64,000 bases of DNA, taken from positions 1,240,001 through 1,304,000 of the forward strand of contig NZ_JACVAK010000001.1 of NCBI RefSeq assembly GCF_014851805.1, read 5' to 3'. This document shows, piece after piece, positions 1 to 7,158 of the stretch. Below the pieces are notes generated by a model, which was not told the origin of the DNA, searched no databases, and saw nothing but the letters and a program-made list of their open reading frames with translations. Source of the DNA: Pseudoxanthomonas sp. PXM02. Lineage in GTDB: Bacteria; Pseudomonadota; Gammaproteobacteria; Xanthomonadales; Xanthomonadaceae. Each line of letters starts with the position of its first letter. Position 1 is the stretch's first letter. The position numbers were made by a program, and so were the translations under genes.

Positions 1-716
1 CGCCCTTTCGCGGCACTATCGTGATCAGCCAGAACGCCGCGGTGGACGCCAGCGAGGCGATCCTGACGCGTATCGTCAAGCTGCATTTCAAGCGGCCCGA
101 GGTCACGACCGAGAGCCGCATTGCCGCCGACAACCTCAACGCGCTGCCGGTGGAGGCTCTAAGCCACTTCCTGATCAAGGCGATCAGCGCCGAGGGGAAG
201 ATTCTGGAGCGGTTCGCCGACCGCGCCCGATTTTTCGAAGCGGCGCTGCGCGAGCGGAAAGAGATCCGCGTCGAGCGCGTGATCAAGAACCACGCGCAGA
301 TGCTGGCGCTGTTCGACTGCCTGCGCCTGGTGCTGGAGATCCCCGAGGCCATGGTGAAGGCCACGCGCGACGCGCTGGTGCAGATGGCACTGGATCGTCA
401 GACCGCGATCAACGCCGACAACCCGCTGGTGGTCGAGTTCTGGGAGGTCTACGAATACCTCGAAGCCATGAAGGCGGGCGGGCACGTGGTCAACCACTCG
501 CGCGATGACAAGCGCATCTGCATCAACCTCAACGAGTTCTATGCCAAGGCCGCGTACCACTCGCAGCGGCTGCCCGATCTCAACGTGATTCGCGCCCTGC
601 TGCGCAACTCGCGCCGGCACAAGTTCCTCGACGCCAATACGGCCGTGAACAGCTACATCAATGCCGGTTCGACCGACAAGCCATCCACCGTGAAGTGCTG
701 GGTATTCCAAGCATGA
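1..716 (+). CDS. Primase/ATPase-like replication protein of an integrated element, 3' part
   Basis: The frame is open from the left edge, so the 5' end is missing. GTG at 21 is unlikely to be the true start because residues before it fit the same protein (PFRGTIVISQNA). This stretch resembles the C-terminal part of the large primase/helicase-type ATPases of prophages, satellites and integrative elements, in which a similar 'GTIVISQNA ... ILTRIV' segment follows the ATPase core; that resemblance is from memory. The visible 230 or so residues are charged and helical, with no Walker motif left in view. It lies upstream of a coupled gene chain ending in an integrase, so a role in element replication is plausible. 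Family assignment is moderate; the truncated view prevents more. Confidence 0.55.
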   Translation, partial: PFRGTIVISQNAAVDASEAILTRIVKLHFKRPEVTTESRIAADNLNALPVEALSHFLIKAISAEGKILERFADRARFFEAALRERKEIRVERVIKNHAQMLALFDCLRLVLEIPEAMVKATRDALVQMALDRQTAINADNPLVVEFWEVYEYLEAMKAGGHVVNHSRDDKRICINLNEFYAKAAYHSQRLPDLNVIRALLRNSRRHKFLDANTAVNSYINAGSTDKPSTVKCWVFQA

Positions 717-825
717 CCACGAACCCAAACCCTGCCGGCAGGTAGCCGGAAAAAGTGAGCCCGGCGGGCGGTGCGCCAACACCACCCCGAGGGTTTCCCC
801 AAACGAAGCTCAGGAGATGAGAGCC

Positions 826-1257
826 ATGCAACAGATGAGCGGGAATAGCCCCACAACAAGCGTTACACCTTCGCCGGGATCCACCACCGGACCCGGCGCG
901 GACAGTACCACGGCGGCGGTTAACGGCGTGGATTTGGGTGTGCTGAACACCGAGTGCCACGCGGAGGTGCATATCCGCATCGAGCGCAGCCGCGTGGTGC
1001 TGACCGGCGTCCTGCAGATGGGCGGCCGGCATGAGCTGGTCAAGACGTGGGAGCGCCACGCCGGCAAGGGGGGCGGCTGGGTCACCCGCACGCCTGATTT
1101 CGTCCAGTGCGGCGAGGATCTGCTGGGGCGCGAGCTGGCCGAGTATCTGGACGGCCTGCGCTTCCCGTTCGAGGTGGCCAACCTGCTGCCTAGCCCGGCG
1201 ACGGCGGCCGGCGCTGCCGCGCGTGAAGCGGCGGCAAAGGAGCTGGCCAATGCTTAA
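826..1257 (+). CDS. Hypothetical element protein
   Basis: About 143 residues. I chose ATG 826 over ATG 817 because the GGAG at 813-816 would overlap the earlier start but lies 9 nt from this one. The first 35 residues are rich in Ser, Thr, Pro and Gly and probably disordered. The rest is a compact domain with regular hydrophobic spacing (for example CHAEVHIRIERSR), then an Ala-rich tail. I recognise no family. It opens the chain of overlapping genes that ends with the integrase and overlaps the next gene by 8 nt. No transmembrane segment or signal peptide is visible. Confidence 0.6.
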   Translation: MQQMSGNSPTTSVTPSPGSTTGPGADSTTAAVNGVDLGVLNTECHAEVHIRIERSRVVLTGVLQMGGRHELVKTWERHAGKGGGWVTRTPDFVQCGEDLLGRELAEYLDGLRFPFEVANLLPSPATAAGAAAREAAAKELANA

Positions 1258-1435
1258 GGTCATCGCCCTCATGTCGATCAGCCTCGCGCCCGCCGTAGGC
1301 GGCGCGCTCATGTACCACCTGGTCCGCACCCGCGCGAAGGCGCCGGGACGCGCCGCGCTGGCGGTCGGCCAGATTCCCCTGACGCGCCGCCCGCGCCGCG
1401 CCATGGCCGTTCGCCGGGAGGTGGCCCATGTCTGA
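1250..1435 (+). CDS. Small single-span membrane protein of the element
   Basis: 61 residues. ATG 1250 lies inside the end of the previous gene and is preceded by AAAGGAG at 1237-1243, a strong ribosome binding site. The N-terminus (about residues 3-23, LKVIALMSISLAPAVGGALM) is hydrophobic and could span the membrane; the remainder is very basic (Arg-rich). It could be a small phage-type membrane protein. No family recognised. It overlaps its neighbours by 8 nt on both sides, which supports real translation despite its size. Confidence 0.5.
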   Translation: MLKVIALMSISLAPAVGGALMYHLVRTRAKAPGRAALAVGQIPLTRRPRRAMAVRREVAHV

Positions 1436-2105
1436 CGCTTTCTGGCGCATGGAGCGCGAGCTGCGGGCCGCGCACGCCATCATCGAACTGGCCGTGGCCA
1501 CCATGAACCGCACGGATCTGCAGCTGCTGCAGACGCGCGTGCGTGATGCAGGGATCGAGGGTAACGGCGCACTGCGCTCCGATGAGCGCGGCTCGGCCAT
1601 CAGCGCGGCCGAAGGCTTGGCGGCTGATCGCCCCGTGTTGCCGCCGCATACCGCGCACGTGCTGGGCATGGTGGGCCAACTGATCACGCTCGGTCGCGCC
1701 GACCAGCTAGCCGTTGACGAGCTGAACCGCATCGCCACCCGCGTTCGCCGTTCCTCGACGCATTTCGGCATTGGTTTGATCGCCGAGGAGCGCGCGCGTC
1801 AGTGCGAGCAGGAAGGCTTTTCCGTCGCGGGCGATACCGCATATGGCGGCGAAGAGCTGGCCATGGCTGCGGCCTGCTACGCGCTGCCCCTCAAGGACAT
1901 GCGTCGCCGTGATGGCATGTGCTTCAACACCGCGCCGGAGGGCTGGCCGTTCGCAAAACGCTGGTGGAAGCCCGCGCCAGTGACCAGCGATGGGCAAGGC
2001 AATGCGTACGTGGCCCCCCGCGACCGCCTGCGCGAGCTGGTTAAGGCGGGCGCCCTGGTCGCCGCACAGATCGACGCCCACGTTGTGCGGGAGGGTCTGG
2101 CATGA
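1428..2105 (+). CDS. Conserved phage/element protein of unknown function
   Basis: 225 residues. The first 100 residues are helical. The second half has a pattern I associate with a widespread phage family: an 'IAEERARQCEQEGF' helix, an acidic 'GDTAYGGEELAMAA' stretch, a 'WPFAKRWWKP' tryptophan cluster, then 'RDRLRELVKAGALVAAQI'. These proteins are usually annotated hypothetical; some resemble MazG-like all-alpha enzymes, but I cannot confirm metal-binding residues here. ATG 1428 overlaps the upstream stop by 8 nt and the stop overlaps the next start by 4 nt (ATGA). Function unknown; phage or element origin is likely. Confidence 0.6.
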   Translation: MSDAFWRMERELRAAHAIIELAVATMNRTDLQLLQTRVRDAGIEGNGALRSDERGSAISAAEGLAADRPVLPPHTAHVLGMVGQLITLGRADQLAVDELNRIATRVRRSSTHFGIGLIAEERARQCEQEGFSVAGDTAYGGEELAMAAACYALPLKDMRRRDGMCFNTAPEGWPFAKRWWKPAPVTSDGQGNAYVAPRDRLRELVKAGALVAAQIDAHVVREGLA

Positions 2106-2380
2106 CGCAACGGCAGGTCGACCACGAACGTCCCCTGCCGCGCTGCCGAGCCGGGCACCTGGCGCGTCATATCCACGACTGCCGGCAGGCTGCTTCCGGC
2201 GGTGGCCACTTTATCGAATGCCGTTGTGGCGCAACGAAGCGCTGCGCCGACTTCGACGGTGCCCTGCAGGAGTGGAAACGCATGCACCGCATGCGCACGC
2301 CGCGTCCGCCGGCAGCGCCGGCCGTCGCCGACAACGTGCTGCAGTTCGGGCTGTTCAACACCGGGGGCAAGATCCGATGA
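2102..2380 (+). CDS. Small Cys/His-containing element protein
   Basis: 92 residues. The ATG overlaps the preceding TGA (ATGA), with GGGAGGG just upstream in the preceding gene. The Cys and His residues (RCRAGHLARH, then HDC, then ECRCGATKRC) are spaced as in a small zinc-binding domain, though I cannot assign the ligands. It resembles short phage proteins with a 'GGHFIECRCGAT' core, from memory. It overlaps the next gene by 4 nt. No known function. Confidence 0.55.
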   Translation: MTQRQVDHERPLPRCRAGHLARHIHDCRQAASGGGHFIECRCGATKRCADFDGALQEWKRMHRMRTPRPPAAPAVADNVLQFGLFNTGGKIR

Positions 2381-2583
2381 CGGACAGCAGCACGGAGGCC
2401 CACCGCCGCGCCTGTGAGGCGCGGCAATGGCTGCGCAATGGCTTCATCACCGAGGCGAAGGTGGACGAACTCATGCAGCGCGTGGCGACCAAGCGCGGCA
2501 GTGCGGCCGCCAACGCGTTGCGCGACGAAATGCGCCAGCAGTGGAAAGCGCGCTTCACCTGGTGGAAGGGTGCACCGCTATGA
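2377..2583 (+). CDS. Small helical element protein
   Basis: 68 residues, starting at an ATGA overlap with the previous gene. It is highly charged and helical, with the pattern 'RRACEARQWL...KVDELMQRVATKRG...LRDEMRQQWKARF'. The composition looks like a short nucleic-acid-associated phage protein, but no characterised family is recognised. It overlaps the downstream putative excisionase by 4 nt. The start is chosen from the overlap and because longer upstream extensions would run through the preceding gene. Confidence 0.5.
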   Translation: MTDSSTEAHRRACEARQWLRNGFITEAKVDELMQRVATKRGSAAANALRDEMRQQWKARFTWWKGAPL

Positions 2584-2813
2584 CCGCCAACGTTGTTCCC
2601 TTCACCGCGCTGCAGCGCATGTGTCGGCCCAACGGGCCGGCACCGCGAGCGTCCACGGTGGCCAAGTGGGCGGACAGGCAACATATCCGGTACAAGTACG
2701 ACGGCGCCGGTGGGATCTGGACGACTCAGGCCGCGCTGGACGCCGCTGTGGGCCTGCACGCTGCCCTGTCTGCCGCCAATGAAGAAACCCGCATCGAGGA
2801 TCTAATGCAATGA
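2580..2813 (+). CDS. Putative excisionase or recombination directionality factor
   Basis: 77 residues. It lies directly upstream of the integrase and overlaps it by 4 nt, the position where many tyrosine-integrase elements carry a Xis/AlpA/DUF4224-type protein. The sequence fits a small winged-helix layout: 'TALQRMCRP...TVAKWADRQHIRYKYD...GIWTTQAALDAAV', that is a helix-turn-helix-like part followed by a strand and helix. The role is inferred from size, fold pattern and position; no DNA-binding residue can be verified by eye. Confidence 0.45.
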   Translation: MTANVVPFTALQRMCRPNGPAPRASTVAKWADRQHIRYKYDGAGGIWTTQAALDAAVGLHAALSAANEETRIEDLMQ

Positions 2814-4012
2814 CGCCCGGACGAGAAAGGAAGTTCAACCCGCACCTGCCGGCGCACATCGATCAAAAGGCGCTGCCACGCGGCATCTATTGGGCGGATA
2901 ACCGCTGGTACATCTTCGAGCCACATCCGGAGGATGGCCGTCCGCGCAAGCGGACGGTTGCTTTCGCCAATGCCCGGCTGTCCGAGCTGCACGCGATCAT
3001 CGAGCTGCAGAGCAAAGGCGAGGTGCGCGGAACGCTGGCCTACGTGCTGGATCAGTTCGAGAAGTGCACCGAGTTCAAGGAACTGAGCGCGGGCACGCAG
3101 AAGGGTTACCGCGAGTGCGCCGCCGAGGCCAAAGGCTTCGTGTTGAGCGATGGCACGAAGCTGGGCGACGTGGCCGTGGCCAAGCTGCGCGTGCCGGCGA
3201 TTCAGCGCATGGTGGAGATCCTTGCCAGCGGCCGCACGGCCAGGGGGAAGCTGCCGGCGCTGGAGCCGAGGCCATCGAAGGCCAACCACGTGATGCGCTA
3301 CCTGCGGCGCGTGTTCAATTGGGGCATTCGCTTCGGTTTATGCGAGAACAACCCGGCGCAAGGCGTGCGTGAGGTGCGCGAGGCCAAGGAATTCCGCATG
3401 CCCAGGCCGGACGTTTACCTGGCCATGCTCGCGTTCGTGCGAGAGCGCGCCACGCGCAAGGCACACACCGAGGGCAGCGTCTCGCCCTACCTGCCGGCGG
3501 TCATGGTGCTGGCGTACAACGTGCGCCTGCGCGGCATCGAGGTGACCACGCTGACGGACGCGCACCACCATGCCGATGGCATCAGGACGAACCGCCGCAA
3601 GGGCTCACGCGACAACGTGACTGCGTGGAATGACGACATGCGGTGGGCGTGGGACTGGCTGGCCACGTACCGTAAGGAACGCATGGCGGCACACGGTCGC
3701 CCCACGCAGTTGCAGCCCGAACGTAGGCGCCTGATCGTGTCGCAGAGCGGCACGCCTTTGACGAAATCGGCACTGGACAGCGCCTGGCAGCGCGCCATCC
3801 ACATGGCCATGCGAGAGGGAGTCATCGCGGAAGAGGACCGTTTCGCGTTGCACGGCCTGAAACACCGTGGCGTCACCGATACCGAGGGCAATTTCGGCGA
3901 CGTGCAGGACAGCAGCGGTCACACCAGCGACAAGACCGTGCGTCGATACGCGCATCAAGTTCCGCACGTGCGGCCGCCGAAACTGCCGGCGCCGGAAAGC
4001 ACTGGCGAGTGA
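2810..4012 (+). CDS. int: Tyrosine recombinase (phage-type integrase)
   Basis: 400 residues, normal for a phage integrase. An N-terminal arm-type DNA-binding region (about 23-65, containing GIYWADNRWYI) is followed by a core-binding domain (about 73-190) and the catalytic domain. The expected catalytic set is visible: R241 (RLRGIE), K264 (RRKGS), H348 and K351 (HGLK, where many relatives have HxxR), H371 (GHTSDKT) and Y380 (RRYAH). It should cut and join att sites for integration and excision. It is the last gene of the element and points at the 3' end of tRNA-Lys, the likely target. Its start overlaps the upstream stop by 4 nt, so its translation is probably coupled to the preceding genes. 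Confidence 0.93.
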   Translation: MTPGRERKFNPHLPAHIDQKALPRGIYWADNRWYIFEPHPEDGRPRKRTVAFANARLSELHAIIELQSKGEVRGTLAYVLDQFEKCTEFKELSAGTQKGYRECAAEAKGFVLSDGTKLGDVAVAKLRVPAIQRMVEILASGRTARGKLPALEPRPSKANHVMRYLRRVFNWGIRFGLCENNPAQGVREVREAKEFRMPRPDVYLAMLAFVRERATRKAHTEGSVSPYLPAVMVLAYNVRLRGIEVTTLTDAHHHADGIRTNRRKGSRDNVTAWNDDMRWAWDWLATYRKERMAAHGRPTQLQPERRRLIVSQSGTPLTKSALDSAWQRAIHMAMREGVIAEEDRFALHGLKHRGVTDTEGNFGDVQDSSGHTSDKTVRRYAHQVPHVRPPKLPAPESTGE

Positions 4013-4022
4013 GGAACGCATG

Positions 4023-4053
4023 CGCCCGTGGAACACTGCGCGGGCGTTCTTTT
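4023..4053 (+). terminator. Rho-independent terminator after the integrase
   Basis: CGCCCG (4023-4028) pairs with CGGGCG (4041-4046), followed by TTCTTTTT. It lies 10 nt beyond the integrase stop and would end the element transcript before the tRNA. Confidence 0.7.
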
Positions 4054-4078
4054 TACCGGGAATTTTACCGAGGCCATG

Positions 4079-4109
4079 AAAAAGGCGCTTTCCGCGAGGA
4101 TAAGCGCCT
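4079..4109 (-). terminator. Rho-independent terminator of tRNA-Lys
   Basis: Read on the minus strand, an 8-bp stem (arms 4102-4109 and 4083-4090, AGGCGCTT/AAGCGCCT) is followed by TTTTT (4083-4079). It sits 9 nt past the encoded CCA of tRNA-Lys, between that tRNA and the integrase terminator. Confidence 0.75.
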
Positions 4110-4117
4110 GATTTATA

Positions 4118-4165
4118 TGGTGGGCCGTGAAGGATTCGAACCTTCGACCAAAAGATTAAAAGTCT
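4118..4165. other. Probable attachment site (integrase-proximal att) in tRNA-Lys
   Basis: The integrase gene ends about 105 nt from the tRNA 3' end and faces it, the usual layout when an element uses the 3' half of a tRNA gene as attB. The crossover core should lie within the T-arm, acceptor stem or anticodon half of the tRNA. The exact core cannot be set because the distal copy lies outside the window; no second copy of the tRNA 3' end is visible in this window. Confidence 0.5.
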
Positions 4166-4193
4166 TCTGCTCTACCGACTGAGCTAACGGCCC
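4118..4193 (-). tRNA. trnK: tRNA-Lys (anticodon UUU)
   Basis: A 76-nt cloverleaf including an encoded CCA. The acceptor stem GGGCCGT pairs with ACGGCCC, the D-arm is GCTCAGTCGGTAGAGC, the anticodon loop holds CTTTTAA and the T-arm contains GGTTCGAATCC. The anticodon TTT specifies lysine (AAA/AAG). It follows queC in the same direction and is the likely insertion target of the integrase. Confidence 0.97.
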
Positions 4194-4267
4194 GGAAACG
4201 CGCCCCGGCCTTGCACCGGGACGCGCATTCTAGCGCATCGTCCGCGATGGGGCGAAATCCGTCCGGA

Positions 4268-4933
4268 TCACACGTAGTGCGTGGGGTCCGGTACGCCGGC
4301 ATCGGTGAAGCCGGCGGCGCGCAGGCGGCAGGCATCGCAATGCCCGCAGGCGCGGCCCTGCGCATCGGCCTGGTAGCAGGACACGGTCTGCGCGAAATCG
4401 ACGCCCAGGCGCACGCCTTCGCGCACGATGTCAGCCTTGCTCATGCGCAGCAGCGGCGCCTGGATGCGCAGGCCGGCACCCTCGACGCCTGCTTTGGTCG
4501 CCACGTTCGCGAGTTTCTCGAACGCTTCGATGAACTCGGGACGGCAATCCGGATAGCCCGAATAGTCCACCGCGTTGACCCCGCAGAAGATGTCGTTGGC
4601 GCCCAGCACTTCCGCCCAGCCCAGCGCGACCGACAGCATGATGGTGTTGCGCGCCGGCACGTAGGTCACCGGAATGCCGGGGCCGCCTGCTTCGGGCACG
4701 TCGATGTCGTCGGTAAGCGCGGAGCCGCCGATGCTGCGCAGGTCGACATGCACAGTCTTGTGCGCGGCCGCGCCGAGGGTGCTGGCGACGCGCGCGGCGG
4801 CGTCCAGTTCGGACGTGTGCCGCTGGCCATAACGCACGCTCAATGCATGCACGGCGAAGCCCTGCTCACGGGCGATGGCGACGACGACGGCGGAGTCCAT
4901 GCCTCCGGACAGGAGGACGACGGCATTCTTCAT
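4268..4933 (-). CDS. queC: 7-cyano-7-deazaguanine synthase QueC
   Basis: 221 residues, the normal family length. QueC converts 7-carboxy-7-deazaguanine (CDG) to preQ0 using ATP and ammonia, on the path to queuosine in tRNA. The ATP pyrophosphatase loop LLSGGMDS is at residues 7-14. The C-terminal zinc site is present as a Cys in 'VSCYQ' followed by CGHCDAC. It lies downstream of queE, whose product it uses, with a spacing of 47 nt, so the two are probably co-transcribed. Cytosolic. Confidence 0.96.
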   Translation of the reverse strand: MKNAVVLLSGGMDSAVVVAIAREQGFAVHALSVRYGQRHTSELDAAARVASTLGAAAHKTVHVDLRSIGGSALTDDIDVPEAGGPGIPVTYVPARNTIMLSVALGWAEVLGANDIFCGVNAVDYSGYPDCRPEFIEAFEKLANVATKAGVEGAGLRIQAPLLRMSKADIVREGVRLGVDFAQTVSCYQADAQGRACGHCDACRLRAAGFTDAGVPDPTHYV

Positions 4934-4980
4934 GGGGCGTTGCTTCGTGGGGTAAGGGATAGGCTACCGCAGGCGTGCGA

Positions 4981-5664
4981 TCAGCGCCCCGGTTCGTCGT
5001 TCCACAGCAGCTTGTGCAGCTGCATCTGAAAGCGCACCGGCAGGCGGTCCTCGACGATCCAGTCCGCCAGGTCGCGCGGCGACAGCTCGGACTTGCTGGG
5101 CGAGAACAGCACATCGCAGCGTTCGGCCAACCGGTGCTCGGTGAGCATGTCGCGCGCCCACTCGTAGTCGGCACGTCCGCACAGCACGAACTTGACCTGG
5201 TCGCGCGCAGTAAGCAGCGGCAGATTCTCCAGCCGGTTGCGTGCCATTTCCTTCGAACCCGGCGTTTTCAGATCGACCACGCGCGACACGCGGGGATCGA
5301 CATCGGCGACATCCAGCGCACCGGAGGTTTCCAGGGACACGTCAAAGCCTGCATCGCAAAGCTTCTTCAACAGCAGCAGGCAGCGCTTCTGCGACAGCGG
5401 TTCGCCACCGGTGACACAGACGTGCCGGACGCCATGGCCTGCGACCTCGGCAACGATGTCGTCGATCTCGCGCCACTGCCCACCGTGGAAAGCGTAGGCG
5501 GTATCGCAGTACTGGCAGCGCAGCGGGCAGCCGGTCAGGCGGACGAAGACCGTGGGCCAGCCGACCGCATTCGCCTCACCCTGCAGGGAAAGGAAAATCT
5601 CGGTGATCTTGAGGCGTTCCAGCGGGGACTGGACGATCTCGCTGGGGCGGGCGGCGTCGTTCAT
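4981..5664 (-). CDS. queE: 7-carboxy-7-deazaguanine synthase QueE
   Basis: 227 residues. This is a radical SAM enzyme that rearranges 6-carboxytetrahydropterin to CDG, the substrate of QueC. The cluster-binding motif is CPLRCQYC (CxxxCxxC), followed by the glycine-rich 'VTGGEPL' SAM-binding segment. The N-terminal 'ITEIFLSLQGEA' is typical for QueE. It follows the tol-pal-cpoB block on the same strand, an arrangement common in xanthomonads. No queD is in the window, so the pathway is only partly represented here. Confidence 0.95.
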   Translation of the reverse strand: MNDAARPSEIVQSPLERLKITEIFLSLQGEANAVGWPTVFVRLTGCPLRCQYCDTAYAFHGGQWREIDDIVAEVAGHGVRHVCVTGGEPLSQKRCLLLLKKLCDAGFDVSLETSGALDVADVDPRVSRVVDLKTPGSKEMARNRLENLPLLTARDQVKFVLCGRADYEWARDMLTEHRLAERCDVLFSPSKSELSPRDLADWIVEDRLPVRFQMQLHKLLWNDEPGR

Positions 5665-5728
5665 GGGGTGCGCATGATACGCCCTGGCGGCCCGACGTCT
5701 CCGCTATGGGCCGCCGGACACCGCTGAC

Positions 5729-6562
5729 TCAGCGCAAACGGCCGATCTGGATGGCACGCAGGCGGTCGTCGGCCGTGCGGGCGACATCGGTGCCCGGGTA
5801 CTTGGCGATGACCTCGCCGAGCGTGCGTTCGGCCTCGGGCAGCTTGCCCAGCCCGTAATCGCACAGACCGATCTTCAGCAGGGCGCCCGGCGCCTTGTCG
5901 TGCGTCGGGTACTGCGCCAGCAGCGCGCGGAACTGATCCGCGGCCAGCGCGTAATTCTGGGTGACGTAATAGCTTTCGCCCAGCCAGTACAGCGCGTTGG
6001 GCGCGTATACGCCACCGGGATAAAGCTGCAGGAAGCTGGTGAACAGCTGTGCCGCATCGGCGTACTCGCCGGCCTTCAACCGGTCGAAAGCGACGTTGTA
6101 GGCGGTGCGCTCGTCGCCGGTGGCGGACATGGCGCCCATGTCACCGTGGACACTGGGGGGGCGTTCGGCGGTGGCTGCCGCGACAGGCGCCGGCGCGGTG
6201 GCCGGCGCGGAGACAGGGGCAGTGCCGAGGGGCGGAGCGGCAGGCGTGGTGCCGGCCGGAGCCGGTGCGGCGCCGCCTTCCAGACGGTTGAGACGACCGT
6301 CCAGATCGAGGTACTGGTCGCGGCCGCGCTGCTTGAGCTGCTCGTTCTCGTTCTGCAGCTGCTCCAGCTGGGCGCGCATCTCACGCAGCTCCGCTTCCTG
6401 CTGGGTGACCTTGTTGAGCAGGTCCAGGTTCTGCTGCGGATTGTTGGCCTTCGCTTCCAGCGCGGCCACGCGATCGGCCAGGCTGACGCGTTGCGCGTGC
6501 GCGGGAGCGGCGGCCACGAGGGCCGCCGCCAGGACCAGCATGTACGTCTTCTTCGCGATCAT
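5729..6562 (-). CDS. cpoB: Cell division coordinator CpoB (YbgF)
   Basis: 277 residues. A signal peptide (residues 1-23, ending AHA) is followed by a coiled coil (about 28-95, LADRVAALEAK ... LEQLQNENEQLKQ), a Pro/Ala-rich linker, and C-terminal TPR repeats (about 150-277, for example 'YNVAFDRLKAGEYADAAQLF'). CpoB works in the periplasm with TolA and PBP1B to link outer-membrane constriction with septal peptidoglycan synthesis. It is the last gene of the tol-pal set, 15 nt after pal, matching the conserved order. Confidence 0.94.
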   Translation of the reverse strand: MIAKKTYMLVLAAALVAAAPAHAQRVSLADRVAALEAKANNPQQNLDLLNKVTQQEAELREMRAQLEQLQNENEQLKQRGRDQYLDLDGRLNRLEGGAAPAPAGTTPAAPPLGTAPVSAPATAPAPVAAATAERPPSVHGDMGAMSATGDERTAYNVAFDRLKAGEYADAAQLFTSFLQLYPGGVYAPNALYWLGESYYVTQNYALAADQFRALLAQYPTHDKAPGALLKIGLCDYGLGKLPEAERTLGEVIAKYPGTDVARTADDRLRAIQIGRLR

Positions 6563-6577
6563 CGTGACGATGACGGC

Positions 6578-7093
6578 TTACTTCGCCGTGTAGACGATCT
6601 CGACGCGACGGTTCTGCGACCAGCAGGACTCGCTGGAATCGGTGCAGACCGGACGCTCTTCGCCGTAGCTGACCACGGTCAGCTGGCTGGCCGAACCACC
6701 GTTCGCCTGCAGGGCCGAGTTCACGGCATTGCCGCGGCGCTCGCCCAGGCCCAGGTTGTACTCGCGGCTGCCGCGCTCGTCGGCGTGGCCTTCCAGCGAG
6801 ATGCGCGAGGACGGACGGTCACGCAGGTACTTGGCGTGGCACGCCATGATGGCCTGGAACTCCGGCTTCAGGGCGTCCTGGTCCAGATCGAAATACACCA
6901 CGCGCTGGCGCAGGCAGGCGTCGGTATCCAGATCGTCCGGGCCATACAGGCCGGAGGTGGTCGGAGTCGTCGGGGTGGTCGGGGTGGTGGTCGTGGTGTC
7001 GGTCGGCGCGGTCGGCTTGACGTCCTTCTTACAGCCAGCCAGCACGGCGACGGACATCATGGAGAGCAGCAGAACACGGGTGGTCTTGTTCAT
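6578..7093 (-). CDS. pal: Peptidoglycan-associated lipoprotein Pal
   Basis: 171 residues from the ATG at 7093, preceded by AAGGA at a good distance; upstream in-frame starts would place extra residues before the signal peptide. The lipoprotein signal ends at C21 (VLAGC). A Thr/Pro-rich linker (TTTTTPTTPTTPTT) leads to an OmpA-like domain with the peptidoglycan-binding signature 'HADERGSREYNLGLGERR'. Pal is anchored in the outer membrane, binds peptidoglycan and TolB, and keeps the envelope layers together during division. It lies between tolB and cpoB. Confidence 0.96.
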   Translation of the reverse strand: MNKTTRVLLLSMMSVAVLAGCKKDVKPTAPTDTTTTTPTTPTTPTTSGLYGPDDLDTDACLRQRVVYFDLDQDALKPEFQAIMACHAKYLRDRPSSRISLEGHADERGSREYNLGLGERRGNAVNSALQANGGSASQLTVVSYGEERPVCTDSSESCWSQNRRVEIVYTAK

Positions 7094-7158
7094 GATCATT
7101 CCTTGCGTCGTTTGAACGGGGGATCGGTGGAACCGGGGAGCACATTGTAGACACAAAA

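Noticed and set aside
1..4117. A complete prophage or integrative element.
   Set aside because: Only the integrase-proximal end is visible; no structural, conjugation or distal att sequence is in the window, so the element type is left open.
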